Virus record (IMG/VR): IMGVR_UViG_3300030616_000059
Location: 1 to 34,004 of that record
Reading direction: 5' to 3' (one strand)
DNA from: a virus
Length of the DNA stretch: 34,004 nucleotides
The notes under the pieces were generated by a model. It was not told where the DNA came from, made no database searches, and worked only from the letters and a program-made list of their open reading frames with translations. Shown piece after piece: positions 20,543-27,716 of this stretch; within the stretch, counting starts at the first letter, position 1; each line of letters begins with the position of its first letter. A program made the position numbers and the translations under genes.

Positions 20543-21628
20543 ATGAGTGTAAGAGATATCTACAAAAAAACAAGAGAAGATTTACAAAGGAGACAGGAAG
20601 AGGAAGGAAAGAAAAAGACAGGGGGATACGGACAGCAGGGGTCAAGTATTTATTTACTTGATAAAATACCAGACGGAATTGAGTTCTTTCGTCCAAAGGC
20701 TACTGAAGAGGGAGCTAAATGGAACTTTGATATCATTCCCTGGTTTCTCGGAGATAACCTTAATAACCCAAAGATACCCCCAGGATCACAGATGAGCTAT
20801 CTTTTTGTATCATTCCACAGAAATATAGGAAATATGTTTGATAAGATTGTATGTCCTACAAGGACATTTGGTGAACCCTGTCCTATTGATATCTGGCTGA
20901 GGACTAACAGACTTCCGAAGGAACAATGGAATGCTGTTCGCTCTGTTGATTATGGTATCTATCTTGTTTATGTTCGGGATGGAGGGGAAGAGCAGGAGAA
21001 GGGCTTGCAGATTTATGAAGTACCTTGGCGTTGGTTTGGTGAGGTGCTCAAGAACAGGTCAGAGATGCCTGAGGGTGGTGGGTATATACCTTATTGGGAT
21101 GTAGAGCTGGGCAAAACTGTGAGCATTATAATGACAAAGAAGGGTGAAGGGAAGATTAATTTTGATGTAAACAATCTTTTCGACAGGAGAAAACCAATCC
21201 CTGATTCGGTGCTTGAACAGGCAGCAAACTTCCACCTTGACGAGTGTGTTAATCTTCATCCAAGCTATGAGTATATTTATGAGACATTCTTTAACAAGAA
21301 GTATGTTGAGGGTGAAGATATGCTGGAACTCAAGCCTATTATCAATGAATATAAAACTGATAAGCAGGAGCAGCCAAAAGAAGAGAAGCAGAAACCAGCT
21401 ATGACATCACCCCAGGATGAAAATGATATACCGGATGAAAAGTATGAGCCTGTAACCAAGGAGTGTCCTCATGGGCATGTTATTGGCAGGGATATTAATA
21501 GATTCTCTCATTGTGAAATGTGTACTGTATGGGATGCTTGTCTTGCTCTATCAAATGATAATAAAAAAGAAGCCCCAGAGGATGAAGCTCCTGAACAGAA
21601 AACACAACGCAGAAGGAGAAATGTGTAA
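20543..21628 (+). CDS. gp32-like single-stranded DNA-binding protein, 361 aa
   Basis: The OB-fold core contains the order typical of phage gp32-like SSBs: WNFDIIPWFLGDN, a SYLFVSFHRNIGN segment, then VCPTRTFGEPCPIDIW (about residues 108-123), where Cys and Pro residues surround the zinc-type loop. The C-terminal region (about 310-335) repeats a CPHGHVIGRDINRFSHCEMC pattern with WDAC, another Cys cluster seen in this group. The N-terminus is basic for cooperative binding. The tail ends in basic residues (QRRRRNV) rather than the usual acidic tip, although the linker before it is acidic. It coats ssDNA during replication and recombination. ATG 20543 follows CAGGAGACAAAAACT. Confidence 0.8.
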   Translation: MSVRDIYKKTREDLQRRQEEEGKKKTGGYGQQGSSIYLLDKIPDGIEFFRPKATEEGAKWNFDIIPWFLGDNLNNPKIPPGSQMSYLFVSFHRNIGNMFDKIVCPTRTFGEPCPIDIWLRTNRLPKEQWNAVRSVDYGIYLVYVRDGGEEQEKGLQIYEVPWRWFGEVLKNRSEMPEGGGYIPYWDVELGKTVSIIMTKKGEGKINFDVNNLFDRRKPIPDSVLEQAANFHLDECVNLHPSYEYIYETFFNKKYVEGEDMLELKPIINEYKTDKQEQPKEEKQKPAMTSPQDENDIPDEKYEPVTKECPHGHVIGRDINRFSHCEMCTVWDACLALSNDNKKEAPEDEAPEQKTQRRRRNV

Positions 21629-22734
21629 TGGCAAGGAAGAAGAAAGAAGTAATAGATGAGATAAATGATACTGTAGACCAGATAAAAGCTGATGAAGAAA
21701 TGGTACCTGTAGATGACCATCCTCCTGTATATACATTAGATGACCTTATTCCTACTGGATCAACAGTTCTCAACCTAGCCTGTTCCGATAACCCTTTCGG
21801 GGGTTATCGGAAAGGCACAATGGTAAATCTGATTGGTGACAGTAGCTCCGGTAAGACCCTGCTTGCCTTGACTGGTCTTGCAATGATGTGCCAGAATAAA
21901 CGGTTTGATAAATATAAGATACACTTCAATGATGCTGAGACTGCACTTGGATTTAACATTCCTAAGTTGTTTGGCAATAAACTTGCAGAAAGAATAGATA
22001 CAAGCCACATATCAAACGGGGTAGAAGATTTCTATGGATGGTTTTACAAACTATTAAAGAAGGGGGAACCTTTTGTTGCTATAGTAGATAGTTGGGATGC
22101 GTTGCGTACTATTGAAGAGGAAGAGAGGGCAAAACAGTATGCTAAAGACCCAACTAAGGTAAAAGGAACATTTGGTGCTTCAAAACAAAAAATGGCTTCA
22201 GAGATATTCAGGAATGTTGTTGGTGATATAAGAAATACGGAGAGCTTACTTATTATTATATCACAGACAAGAGATAACCTTAATGCTGGGTTGTTTGGTA
22301 ATACCAAGATTCGTTCAGGTGGTAATGCACTCAAGTTCTATGCATACCATGAGATATGGCTTGCTGTACTAAGCAAAGAATACAAACAGGTGCGTGGGAC
22401 TAAGTATGAGATAGGTATAGATACATTAATGAAGGTCAATAAGAATAAACTGTCAGGCAAGAAGAGAAACGGGAACATCCCAATATTTTATGACTACGGA
22501 GTTCATGATTTCTACTCCTGTATTGATTACCTTGTAAAAACCGGTGAGTGGAAAAAGAATGATTCTGGTGCTATTACGCCAACAGGTTTAATAGAAGGCT
22601 CCTATAAAAGAGATAACCTGGCATCAATAATTGCTCAGGATAATAAGTTTGGTAGTATGCAGGAGCTTGTTTGGGATGTTTGGAATGATATAGAAAACAA
22701 ACTGGCAATAGATTTACCAAGGAGATTTGAGTGA
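21628..22734 (+). CDS. RecA-like recombinase, 368 aa
   Basis: The RecA core is clear: Walker A GDSSSGKT (67-74) after FGGYRKGTMVNLIG, the DAETALGFN block near 110, Walker B FVAIVDSWDALR (about 147-158), and the ISQTRDNLN plus GNTKIRSGGNALKFYA segments (about 210-240) corresponding to the L2 region. It would form filaments on ssDNA and drive strand exchange in replication-coupled recombination. The C-terminal domain of cellular RecA appears replaced by a shorter tail. The start ATG overlaps the SSB stop (TAATG), showing coupling. Downstream genes are nucleases. Confidence 0.9.
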   Translation: MARKKKEVIDEINDTVDQIKADEEMVPVDDHPPVYTLDDLIPTGSTVLNLACSDNPFGGYRKGTMVNLIGDSSSGKTLLALTGLAMMCQNKRFDKYKIHFNDAETALGFNIPKLFGNKLAERIDTSHISNGVEDFYGWFYKLLKKGEPFVAIVDSWDALRTIEEEERAKQYAKDPTKVKGTFGASKQKMASEIFRNVVGDIRNTESLLIIISQTRDNLNAGLFGNTKIRSGGNALKFYAYHEIWLAVLSKEYKQVRGTKYEIGIDTLMKVNKNKLSGKKRNGNIPIFYDYGVHDFYSCIDYLVKTGEWKKNDSGAITPTGLIEGSYKRDNLASIIAQDNKFGSMQELVWDVWNDIENKLAIDLPRRFE

Positions 22735-23312
22735 TGAGTAAAAAAGGACCAAAATGGGAACGTGAGGTAGCAGTAATGTTGTCTAATTGGTGGACAGAAG
22801 GTGAAAGAGACGATGTATTTTGGAGGACAGCAGGTTCTGGTGCTCGTGCTACTACACGAGCAAAGAAGGGGAAGAGGACAGCCAATTCCAGTAGTGATTT
22901 GTGTGCTCTTGACGATGTTGGAAGACCTCTGGTAAAGCTTTGTTTAATTGAGGATAAGCGTGGGTATAACAAAGACTTTTCTGTTATTGATATGATTGAT
23001 AAAAAGAAAGGAGCACCCCCACTTCTTAAAAAATGGTTAGACAAGGCTAATACCGAATGTATATATAGTGGTAGAATATTCCCAATAATTATCCTTAAGA
23101 GAGACAGGCGTGTTCCTGTAGTAATACTGAATGATGAGCTAATTGATGAGCTTAATAGTGATTCTTGTCTGGATAACTTTCTCTGTTCTGGGTCTTATAT
23201 AAAATTGTGCCTAGAGTATAATGATGTCTATATTTTAAAGCTACATGATTTTATGTATTATGTTTCACCAGATACTATAAGAGATATTTGTGATTATCGT
23301 GACATAACCTAA
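22734..23312 (+). CDS. PD-(D/E)XK nuclease, Holliday-junction-resolvase-like, 192 aa
   Basis: The N-terminal part shows the pattern of small PD-(D/E)XK enzymes: GPKWEREVAVML (Glu about 9), NSSSDLCALD (Asp about 57) and LIEDKRGYN (E-x-K about 73-75), with basic residues around ARATTRAKKGKR. The C-terminal half (ILKRDRRVPVVILNDELIDEL) looks like an accessory subdomain. Such proteins next to RecA in phages are usually resolvases or recombination nucleases. ATG 22734 overlaps the RecA stop by one base; GTG 22731 is the alternative, with the SD AAGGAG at 22719-22724 suiting either. The exact DNA substrate is unknown. Confidence 0.7.
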   Translation: MSKKGPKWEREVAVMLSNWWTEGERDDVFWRTAGSGARATTRAKKGKRTANSSSDLCALDDVGRPLVKLCLIEDKRGYNKDFSVIDMIDKKKGAPPLLKKWLDKANTECIYSGRIFPIIILKRDRRVPVVILNDELIDELNSDSCLDNFLCSGSYIKLCLEYNDVYILKLHDFMYYVSPDTIRDICDYRDIT

Positions 23313-23324
23313 ATGGAGGAAACA

Positions 23325-23864
23325 ATGAGTTATCATAATAGAACTACAATAGATATAAATGGAAAGAGACTTGATCTTGAATCTTATGCATTACTAAAAG
23401 CAAAAGTAAAGGAACTTAACTGCAGGAACATATCCACTATGTTCAGTAGGTTGTATAATAAAAATAAGATGAATACCAGGGAAATAGGAGAGGAGTTTAA
23501 TGTATCCAAGCAAACAGCAAGGAATTGGCTACTAAACTTCTCTTCTGTAAAGTTGAGGTCACGTGGTGGAACACAAAACAAGATTGATATAAATTCAGTA
23601 GCAAGGAAGCATGGGTTTAAGACAGGACATATTATGTTAAAATCCCTTTTCATTGAGTCTGGTATTTCCATTTCCGATGCTGTAGAGAAACTAGGGGTAG
23701 GAACTTCAACAATTAGTAGATGGTTAAATCGGAGGGGGTTTATCTATGACTTTGGAAATAGGAAGTGGTTCTATAGGGGTAGTTACAATAAATCTAATGA
23801 GAAAGAAAATGAGCCAAGCAGTAATAGAAGAAATGCAAGGGTTTTTTCAGGACATGCCAGATAA
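23325..23864 (+). CDS. DNA-binding protein with two helix-turn-helix motifs, 179 aa
   Basis: ATG 23325 follows TGGAGGAAACA. Two similar HTH segments are visible: MNTREIGEEFNVSKQTARNWL (about 46-66) and ISISDAVEKLGVGTSTISRWL (about 110-130), each with the typical small-residue turn and a recognition helix ending in W-L. Between them is a basic linker. The C-terminus is Arg/Asn-rich (SSNRRNARVFSGHAR). It is likely a transcription regulator; no cofactor domain is seen. It overlaps a small frame beginning at 23809. Confidence 0.75.
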   Translation: MSYHNRTTIDINGKRLDLESYALLKAKVKELNCRNISTMFSRLYNKNKMNTREIGEEFNVSKQTARNWLLNFSSVKLRSRGGTQNKIDINSVARKHGFKTGHIMLKSLFIESGISISDAVEKLGVGTSTISRWLNRRGFIYDFGNRKWFYRGSYNKSNEKENEPSSNRRNARVFSGHAR

Positions 23865-23925
23865 TATATTTATTGACTATGGGGTAATAACTATTTTTGG
23901 TAAATTGATTGAGGGGGATGTATAA
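23809..23925 (+). CDS. Small overlapping gene, 38 aa
   Basis: A frame in another register starts at ATG 23809 (or ATG 23797) inside the end of the HTH gene and ends at TAA 23923-23925, which overlaps the next ATG as TAATG. The product MSQAVIEEMQGFFQDMPDNI... is a plausible small globular protein with a helix and a strand (VITIFGKLI). It fills the otherwise empty gap 23865-23924. Its SD (GAGAAAG) is weak, but the stop-start coupling supports it. Confidence 0.5.
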   Translation: MSQAVIEEMQGFFQDMPDNIFIDYGVITIFGKLIEGDV

Positions 23926-24221
23926 TGAATGGGCAGACTGCAAAGAGGCTTAGAAGGGAGACATATGGTGACTTCTCTTCACAGGAAAGAGAAGTGAAGA
24001 TGAAACCAGTAAGAGTCACTCGTCTTGTTGTTACTAAGTATAGGGAAGTAGGCAACCCCTTTACCAGAAAAGTAGAAAAAGTAAGGATAAAGAAGAAGGT
24101 TAAAACAGTAAAATATATTGCCTACAAAGCAGAGTGCGATCCTTTGAGGCTTAAATATAAGAGAAAGAAGAAAGAGTACTATGCAAACAAAAATACAGAG
24201 TATGATAGAAACGATAACTAA
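23925..24221 (+). CDS. Small basic phage protein (MNGxxAKxLR type), 98 aa
   Basis: The start MNGQTAKRLRRETYGDFSSQER resembles the N-terminus of a common phage hypothetical type that begins MNGKxAKxLRK and is followed by a short Lys-rich body. The protein is strongly basic (RVTRLVVTKYREV, KVRIKKKVKTVKYI) and ends in a charged tail, so nucleic-acid binding is likely. ATG 23925 follows GAGGGGGATGTATA and is coupled to the previous stop. The 3' end overlaps the next gene by about 40 nt. Confidence 0.65.
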   Translation: MNGQTAKRLRRETYGDFSSQEREVKMKPVRVTRLVVTKYREVGNPFTRKVEKVRIKKKVKTVKYIAYKAECDPLRLKYKRKKKEYYANKNTEYDRNDN

Positions 24222-24402
24222 TATAGGTATTGGGTATTTTGTTGCACTTGGTAGCCAGATTATAATTTTCCCTATATTTGGACTCAAAGCAAGCATATTA
24301 GATAACCTTGGTATAGGAGCCTGTTTTACAGTAATATCCATAATACGGAGTTACTGTGTCAGGAGAATGTTTAATTATATACATGAGAGACAAAGGGTAT
24401 GA
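24181..24402 (+). CDS. Small phage membrane protein (DUF7220-like), 73 aa
   Basis: The pattern MIETITNIGIGYFVALGSQI, then IIFPIFGLKASILDNLGIGACFTVISIIRSYCVRRMFN, matches a widespread phage membrane family I recall as DUF7220, with two hydrophobic helices (about 12-33 and 43-60) separated by a short loop with Pro and Gly. The C-terminus RRMFNYIHERQRV is basic and would stay in the cytoplasm. The function of the family is unknown. It begins inside the previous gene and ends with an ATGA overlap into the next. The exact family number is from memory. Confidence 0.7.
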   Translation: MQTKIQSMIETITNIGIGYFVALGSQIIIFPIFGLKASILDNLGIGACFTVISIIRSYCVRRMFNYIHERQRV

Positions 24403-25460
24403 TTAAAAACCTGTATATAGAAAACTTCATGTCTTGGAAAAAGGGGCTGTTCGAGTTTACTAATGGTGTTAATGTAATAATGGGGCAGAGCCACAAAGGT
24501 AAGTCAGCAGTAATTAAATCATTACGCTGGCTTATACACAATAAACCAAGAGGAGATGCTTTTAAGAACTGGGATACAGAGCCTGAAGATGAAGTAAGGG
24601 TACAAGTATGTACTGATGATGAATTTAAATTAGACAGGTTTAAGAATAAAAACCACAATGCTTATATGAAAGACGGTTTGGTTCTTCAAGCCCTTAAAAC
24701 TGATGTACCTGAAGAGATATCAAGTGTACTTAGACTTGATGACATAAATCTCCAGACTCAGTTTGAGGGGTACTTTCTCTTGCAGGATTCTCCTGGTGAA
24801 GTAGGTAAGAGACTTAATAAATTGGTCGGGCTGTCTGTAATTGATAAGGCAATCTCTACTGTTAACGGTATTGTTACCAAAGAAAAGAGTGATGTTGCTG
24901 TATCTGATGAAACGGTAGAGGGGATTAAGGAGAAACTGGGGGAGCTAAGTTGGGTTAATAAAGCTAAAGAAGAAGCAGAAAAAATACAGGTTCTTGTTGA
25001 TACTAATGATAAGATAGGGAAGATGGCTGTTAACATAGAGCACCTCCTAGCCAGTATTAAAAAAGAAGAGGAAGTACTCAAGAATATACGGAAGTTCTTG
25101 GAGATAGAGGAGGCTTGTACCAGGCTAAAGGAGACTATTGATACTTTAAATACCAGTACTAAGGAGTATAACACCTTAGTTTTTATACGAACAAAGATTA
25201 AGGCAACGAAACAGGATATAGAATTTACTACAAAATGGCTCGAAGTAATACCGAAGCACAAGGCTATTTGTAGTCTGGTTGATGAGTTTGATCAAATAAA
25301 TAATGAGCGAACAATGTTGTCTCGTTTGATAGAAGAGGTGCAGGATAAAAACAGGAAGATTCTCATACTATCTGATGATATTACTGAATACCAAGAGAAA
25401 AGAGATAACATAATGAAGGAGCTAAAGATATGTCCACTATGTGGTCAAAAAATATCTTAA
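24399..25460 (+). CDS. N-terminal half of an SbcC/Rad50-like ATPase, 353 aa
   Basis: The first 50 residues have the SMC/Rad50 N-terminal fold: LYIENFMSW, then Walker A GQSHKGKSAVIKSLRWL (about 29-45). A helical coiled-coil section follows (about 150-340), and the protein ends with ICPLCGQKIS, the CxxC of a Rad50-type zinc hook, within its last 10 residues. There is no ABC signature, Walker B or H-loop; these are in the separate gene at 27013. So the protein corresponds to Rad50 cut at the hook. It would associate with the C-terminal half and the SbcD-like nuclease at 25638 for DNA end processing. ATG 24399 overlaps the previous stop. Confidence 0.85.
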   Translation: MIKNLYIENFMSWKKGLFEFTNGVNVIMGQSHKGKSAVIKSLRWLIHNKPRGDAFKNWDTEPEDEVRVQVCTDDEFKLDRFKNKNHNAYMKDGLVLQALKTDVPEEISSVLRLDDINLQTQFEGYFLLQDSPGEVGKRLNKLVGLSVIDKAISTVNGIVTKEKSDVAVSDETVEGIKEKLGELSWVNKAKEEAEKIQVLVDTNDKIGKMAVNIEHLLASIKKEEEVLKNIRKFLEIEEACTRLKETIDTLNTSTKEYNTLVFIRTKIKATKQDIEFTTKWLEVIPKHKAICSLVDEFDQINNERTMLSRLIEEVQDKNRKILILSDDITEYQEKRDNIMKELKICPLCGQKIS

Positions 25461-25660
25461 AGAAGTTCAAGTACACACATTGCCCACAATGTGGTGAGGA
25501 TGTAACAACGCAAGTAGTGGCAATAATAGATATTATAAAAAAAGACAAGTTAGATGGACGTACAATACAATGTGGACGGTGTAAGACAAAGCTCTTAATC
25601 AAAGCTAGTTATTCTTTTGATATAGAAAGGAAATGTTATGAAGGTAGTGTGCCTAGCTGA
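25430..25660 (+). CDS. Small zinc-ribbon protein overlapping the Rad50 half, 76 aa
   Basis: ATG 25430 lies within the codons for the zinc hook of the previous gene, with AAGGAGCTAAAGAT upstream. The product has HCPQCGED (about 18-25) and QCGRCKTK (about 51-58), a clear zinc ribbon of the type CxxC-x(~29)-CxxC. It ends 23 nt into the SbcD-like gene. Four-Cys ribbons are common in transcription and nuclease partners; its position suggests a function related to SbcCD, but no specific role is known. Confidence 0.7.
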   Translation: MSTMWSKNILKKFKYTHCPQCGEDVTTQVVAIIDIIKKDKLDGRTIQCGRCKTKLLIKASYSFDIERKCYEGSVPS

Positions 25661-26564
25661 TTTACATCTCAGGTTGGGGAGACCTGAGATGCGTATAGAC
25701 AGTTATTACCTAACCCAATACCAGAAGCTGGAATTCTGTCTTCATTGGGCTATTGAACATGATGCTATTGTTGTTATATCTGGTGATGTGTTTGATTCTG
25801 CAAAGGCAAGTAATATGCTTTTACAGACTTATGTTGGGCTACTTGCCACTTATAAAGACGAATTGCCTATCTATTGTGTCTATGGGCAGCATGATATGAG
25901 GTATCATAGCACAGACACCAAAGATACACCACTGCGTGTTTTGTATGAAGCTGATGTGATAACTATATTAAATGCTCTTCCCCGTATTGATAAGAAAGAT
26001 AAGAAAGAACGCCCTGTATTATATGGAGCAGGGTGGGGAGAGGACATTCCATCTATTTCTGAAGATGACATTAAAATCCTTGTTACCCACAGGATGGTTA
26101 TAAATGATAAGCCCCTATGGGATGGGCAGACAGGTTACTCAGAAGGAAAGAAACTTCTTGAAGAGAACGATTTTGATCTTATAGTATCCGGTGACAATCA
26201 CCAATCATTTGTAATAAAGCATGAGGATAAGACCCTTGTAAATCCAGGCTCACTCATGCGTATGACAATAGCACAGAAGGATTATAAACCACACCTCCAT
26301 GTATACGATACTATTACTAGAGAAGTAGAGAGAATACCAATTCCTATAGAACCCCCCGCTAAAGTTTTTGATATAGAGAAAGCTGAAGTAAAGAAGGAGC
26401 GGAGTGAAGAGCTTGAGGCTTTTGTAGAATCCCTGTCTGAAGAGACACTTGTTTGTGGTCTTGATTTTAAGGATAATCTTGCTAAAGAAGTGAGGGAGAA
26501 TAAAGTAACTGGTGTTGAAAAACAAATAATAGATGAGGTCATGGAGGGGATAGAGGATGCGTGA
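25638..26564 (+). CDS. SbcD/Mre11-like nuclease, 308 aa
   Basis: The calcineurin-type phosphoesterase motifs are in order: DLHL (Asp8, His10), GDVFD (about 50), GQHD (83-86, where GNHD is the usual form), VTHRM (about 152), SGDNHQS (about 188, where GHxH is common) and NPGSLMR (about 204). This domain with the ATPase halves at 24399 and 27013 makes an SbcCD/Mre11-Rad50-like complex that processes DNA ends. The C-terminal 80 residues are helical and may bind the ATPase coil. ATG 25638 follows GAAAGGAAATGTT. The Asn to Gln change in the third motif should be checked for metal binding. Confidence 0.85.
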   Translation: MKVVCLADLHLRLGRPEMRIDSYYLTQYQKLEFCLHWAIEHDAIVVISGDVFDSAKASNMLLQTYVGLLATYKDELPIYCVYGQHDMRYHSTDTKDTPLRVLYEADVITILNALPRIDKKDKKERPVLYGAGWGEDIPSISEDDIKILVTHRMVINDKPLWDGQTGYSEGKKLLEENDFDLIVSGDNHQSFVIKHEDKTLVNPGSLMRMTIAQKDYKPHLHVYDTITREVERIPIPIEPPAKVFDIEKAEVKKERSEELEAFVESLSEETLVCGLDFKDNLAKEVRENKVTGVEKQIIDEVMEGIEDA

Positions 26565-26784
26565 GAGGACTACTTATCTAACAACTGATGAATATAATTT
26601 TATAAAGAAGCTTGGGTCTTTTTCTAAATCTAAATTATCTCGTTTGGAACTTCTGTCTAATTATTTAGCTTCAATAGAACTCAGGGGTAATTGGATAGAT
26701 GATAATATTGGTCTTGACATAAACAAGGATTCGATAATTATTTTAACAAAAGATGAGATTGAAAAGGAGGGGATAAATGGATGA
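26557..26784 (+). CDS. Hypothetical protein in the SbcCD locus, 75 aa
   Basis: I do not recognise this protein. ATG 26557 overlaps the nuclease stop with GGAGGGGATAGAGG upstream. It is helical (TTDEYNFIKKLGSFSKSKLSRLELLSNYLASIEL) with a short C-terminal acidic, hydrophobic part (DSIIILTKDEIEKEG). No Cys or membrane segment. It is coupled to its neighbours (overlap of 8 nt each side) and sits between the nuclease and the second ATPase half. Confidence 0.6.
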   Translation: MRERTTYLTTDEYNFIKKLGSFSKSKLSRLELLSNYLASIELRGNWIDDNIGLDINKDSIIILTKDEIEKEGING

Positions 26785-27019
26785 GAAAGTAATAAAGGAT
26801 TTAGAGAAACTGGATAAGGAAATAAAGAATGCTCAGGAAGACAAAGCCAGATTAGAAGGCAGATTGGAGACGCTTTATGGTCAGCTGAAAGAAGAGTTTG
26901 ATATAGATACCATAGAGGGAGCAGAGAAACGACTTAGAGAAATAAAAGCTGTGATGGAAGAAAAGAGTAAGCAGATTGATGAACAGTATACAGCACTTAA
27001 GGAGGGGTATGAATGGTAG
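26777..27019 (+). CDS. Coiled-coil protein in the split Rad50 locus, 80 aa
   Basis: ATG 26777 follows AAAAGGAGGGGATAA. The protein is nearly all charged helix with heptad-like spacing (LEKLDKEIKNAQEDKARLEGRLETLYGQL, then KRLREIKAVMEEKSKQIDEQY). It has no catalytic motif. Because it lies immediately before the gene for the second ATPase half and overlaps it by 7 nt, it may supply a separate piece of the coiled coil of the split Rad50, but that is only a hypothesis. Confidence 0.65.
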   Translation: MDEKVIKDLEKLDKEIKNAQEDKARLEGRLETLYGQLKEEFDIDTIEGAEKRLREIKAVMEEKSKQIDEQYTALKEGYEW

Positions 27020-27636
27020 CTTTTGATAATAAAGATTTCCAGGTTATCAAAAAGAAGATTGATAGTAGCATAGCCGAAAGAACCGTTCTCAGAAAACAGC
27101 TTAAAGATGAGACAGATAATAATATATATCATAAGGAGCGGTTATTAGGGGCAGAGAAGGCTCGTATACGGATACAGCTAGTTGCAAGGAAAACACAAGA
27201 GAACCTGAGATATCATATTGAAAATATAGTATCTCTTGCTCTTTCTGCGGTATTCCCTGACCCCCCAGAGTTCTGTGCTGAATTTGTTACCAAGAGGAAT
27301 CAACCTGAGTGTAACCTTATGTTTGTGGAAAACGGACAGGAGTATAAACCTATTGATGGTAGTGGTGGTGGTCCTCTTGATGTTGCTTCCTTTGCTTTGC
27401 GTACTACATTCTGGAGTCTTAACAAGAACAGGAGAACACTCATTCTTGATGAGCCATTTAAATATGTATCCCCTGATCTGCAGAGTAAGGTATCTGATAT
27501 GTTAAGGTTGGTATCTGATAAGCTTGAGTTACAGATCATAATGGTGTCTCATGCAGAAGATATAAACACATCTGCAGATAAAACATTTCAGGTTGTAAAA
27601 GAAAAAGGCGAGTCAAAGATTATTGAAAAAAACTAA
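27013..27636 (+). CDS. C-terminal half of an SbcC/Rad50-like ATPase, 207 aa
   Basis: The protein begins with a helical region (about 1-75) that matches the returning coiled-coil arm and then contains the parts missing from the gene at 24399: the ABC signature IDGSGGGPLDVASFALR (about 114-130), Walker B RTLILDEPFKYVSPD (about 141-155) and the H-loop MVSHAED (177-183). It has no Walker A and no CxxC hook. With the other half it would complete one ATPase head. ATG 27013 follows AGGAGGGGTATGA. The promoter at 27625 overlaps its stop. Confidence 0.87.
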   Translation: MVAFDNKDFQVIKKKIDSSIAERTVLRKQLKDETDNNIYHKERLLGAEKARIRIQLVARKTQENLRYHIENIVSLALSAVFPDPPEFCAEFVTKRNQPECNLMFVENGQEYKPIDGSGGGPLDVASFALRTTFWSLNKNRRTLILDEPFKYVSPDLQSKVSDMLRLVSDKLELQIIMVSHAEDINTSADKTFQVVKEKGESKIIEKN

Positions 27637-27663
27637 AGATGGTTTTATTTTTTGTGATATAAT
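27625..27663 (+). promoter_or_regulatory. Extended -10 promoter, copy 3
   Basis: GAAAAAAACTAAAGATGG (from 27625) through GTGATATAAT (-10 at 27658-27663, preceded by TGA) is about 36/39 identical to the copy at 12266-12304. It overlaps the end of the Rad50 C-half gene and would drive the ParB-like gene at 27717. As in the other copies, no canonical -35 hexamer is seen, and the conserved upstream block may be a binding site for a phage regulator. Confidence 0.8.
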
Positions 27664-27716
27664 ATTATTAGAAAGTGACTAAAGTGTAAAGACTAACAAA
27701 CAAAAGGAGAAGAGCT

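Noticed and set aside
27236-27505. Alternative + strand frame inside the Rad50 C-half gene
   Set aside because: It has no SD and a low-complexity hydrophobic product; the ATPase frame carries all motifs.
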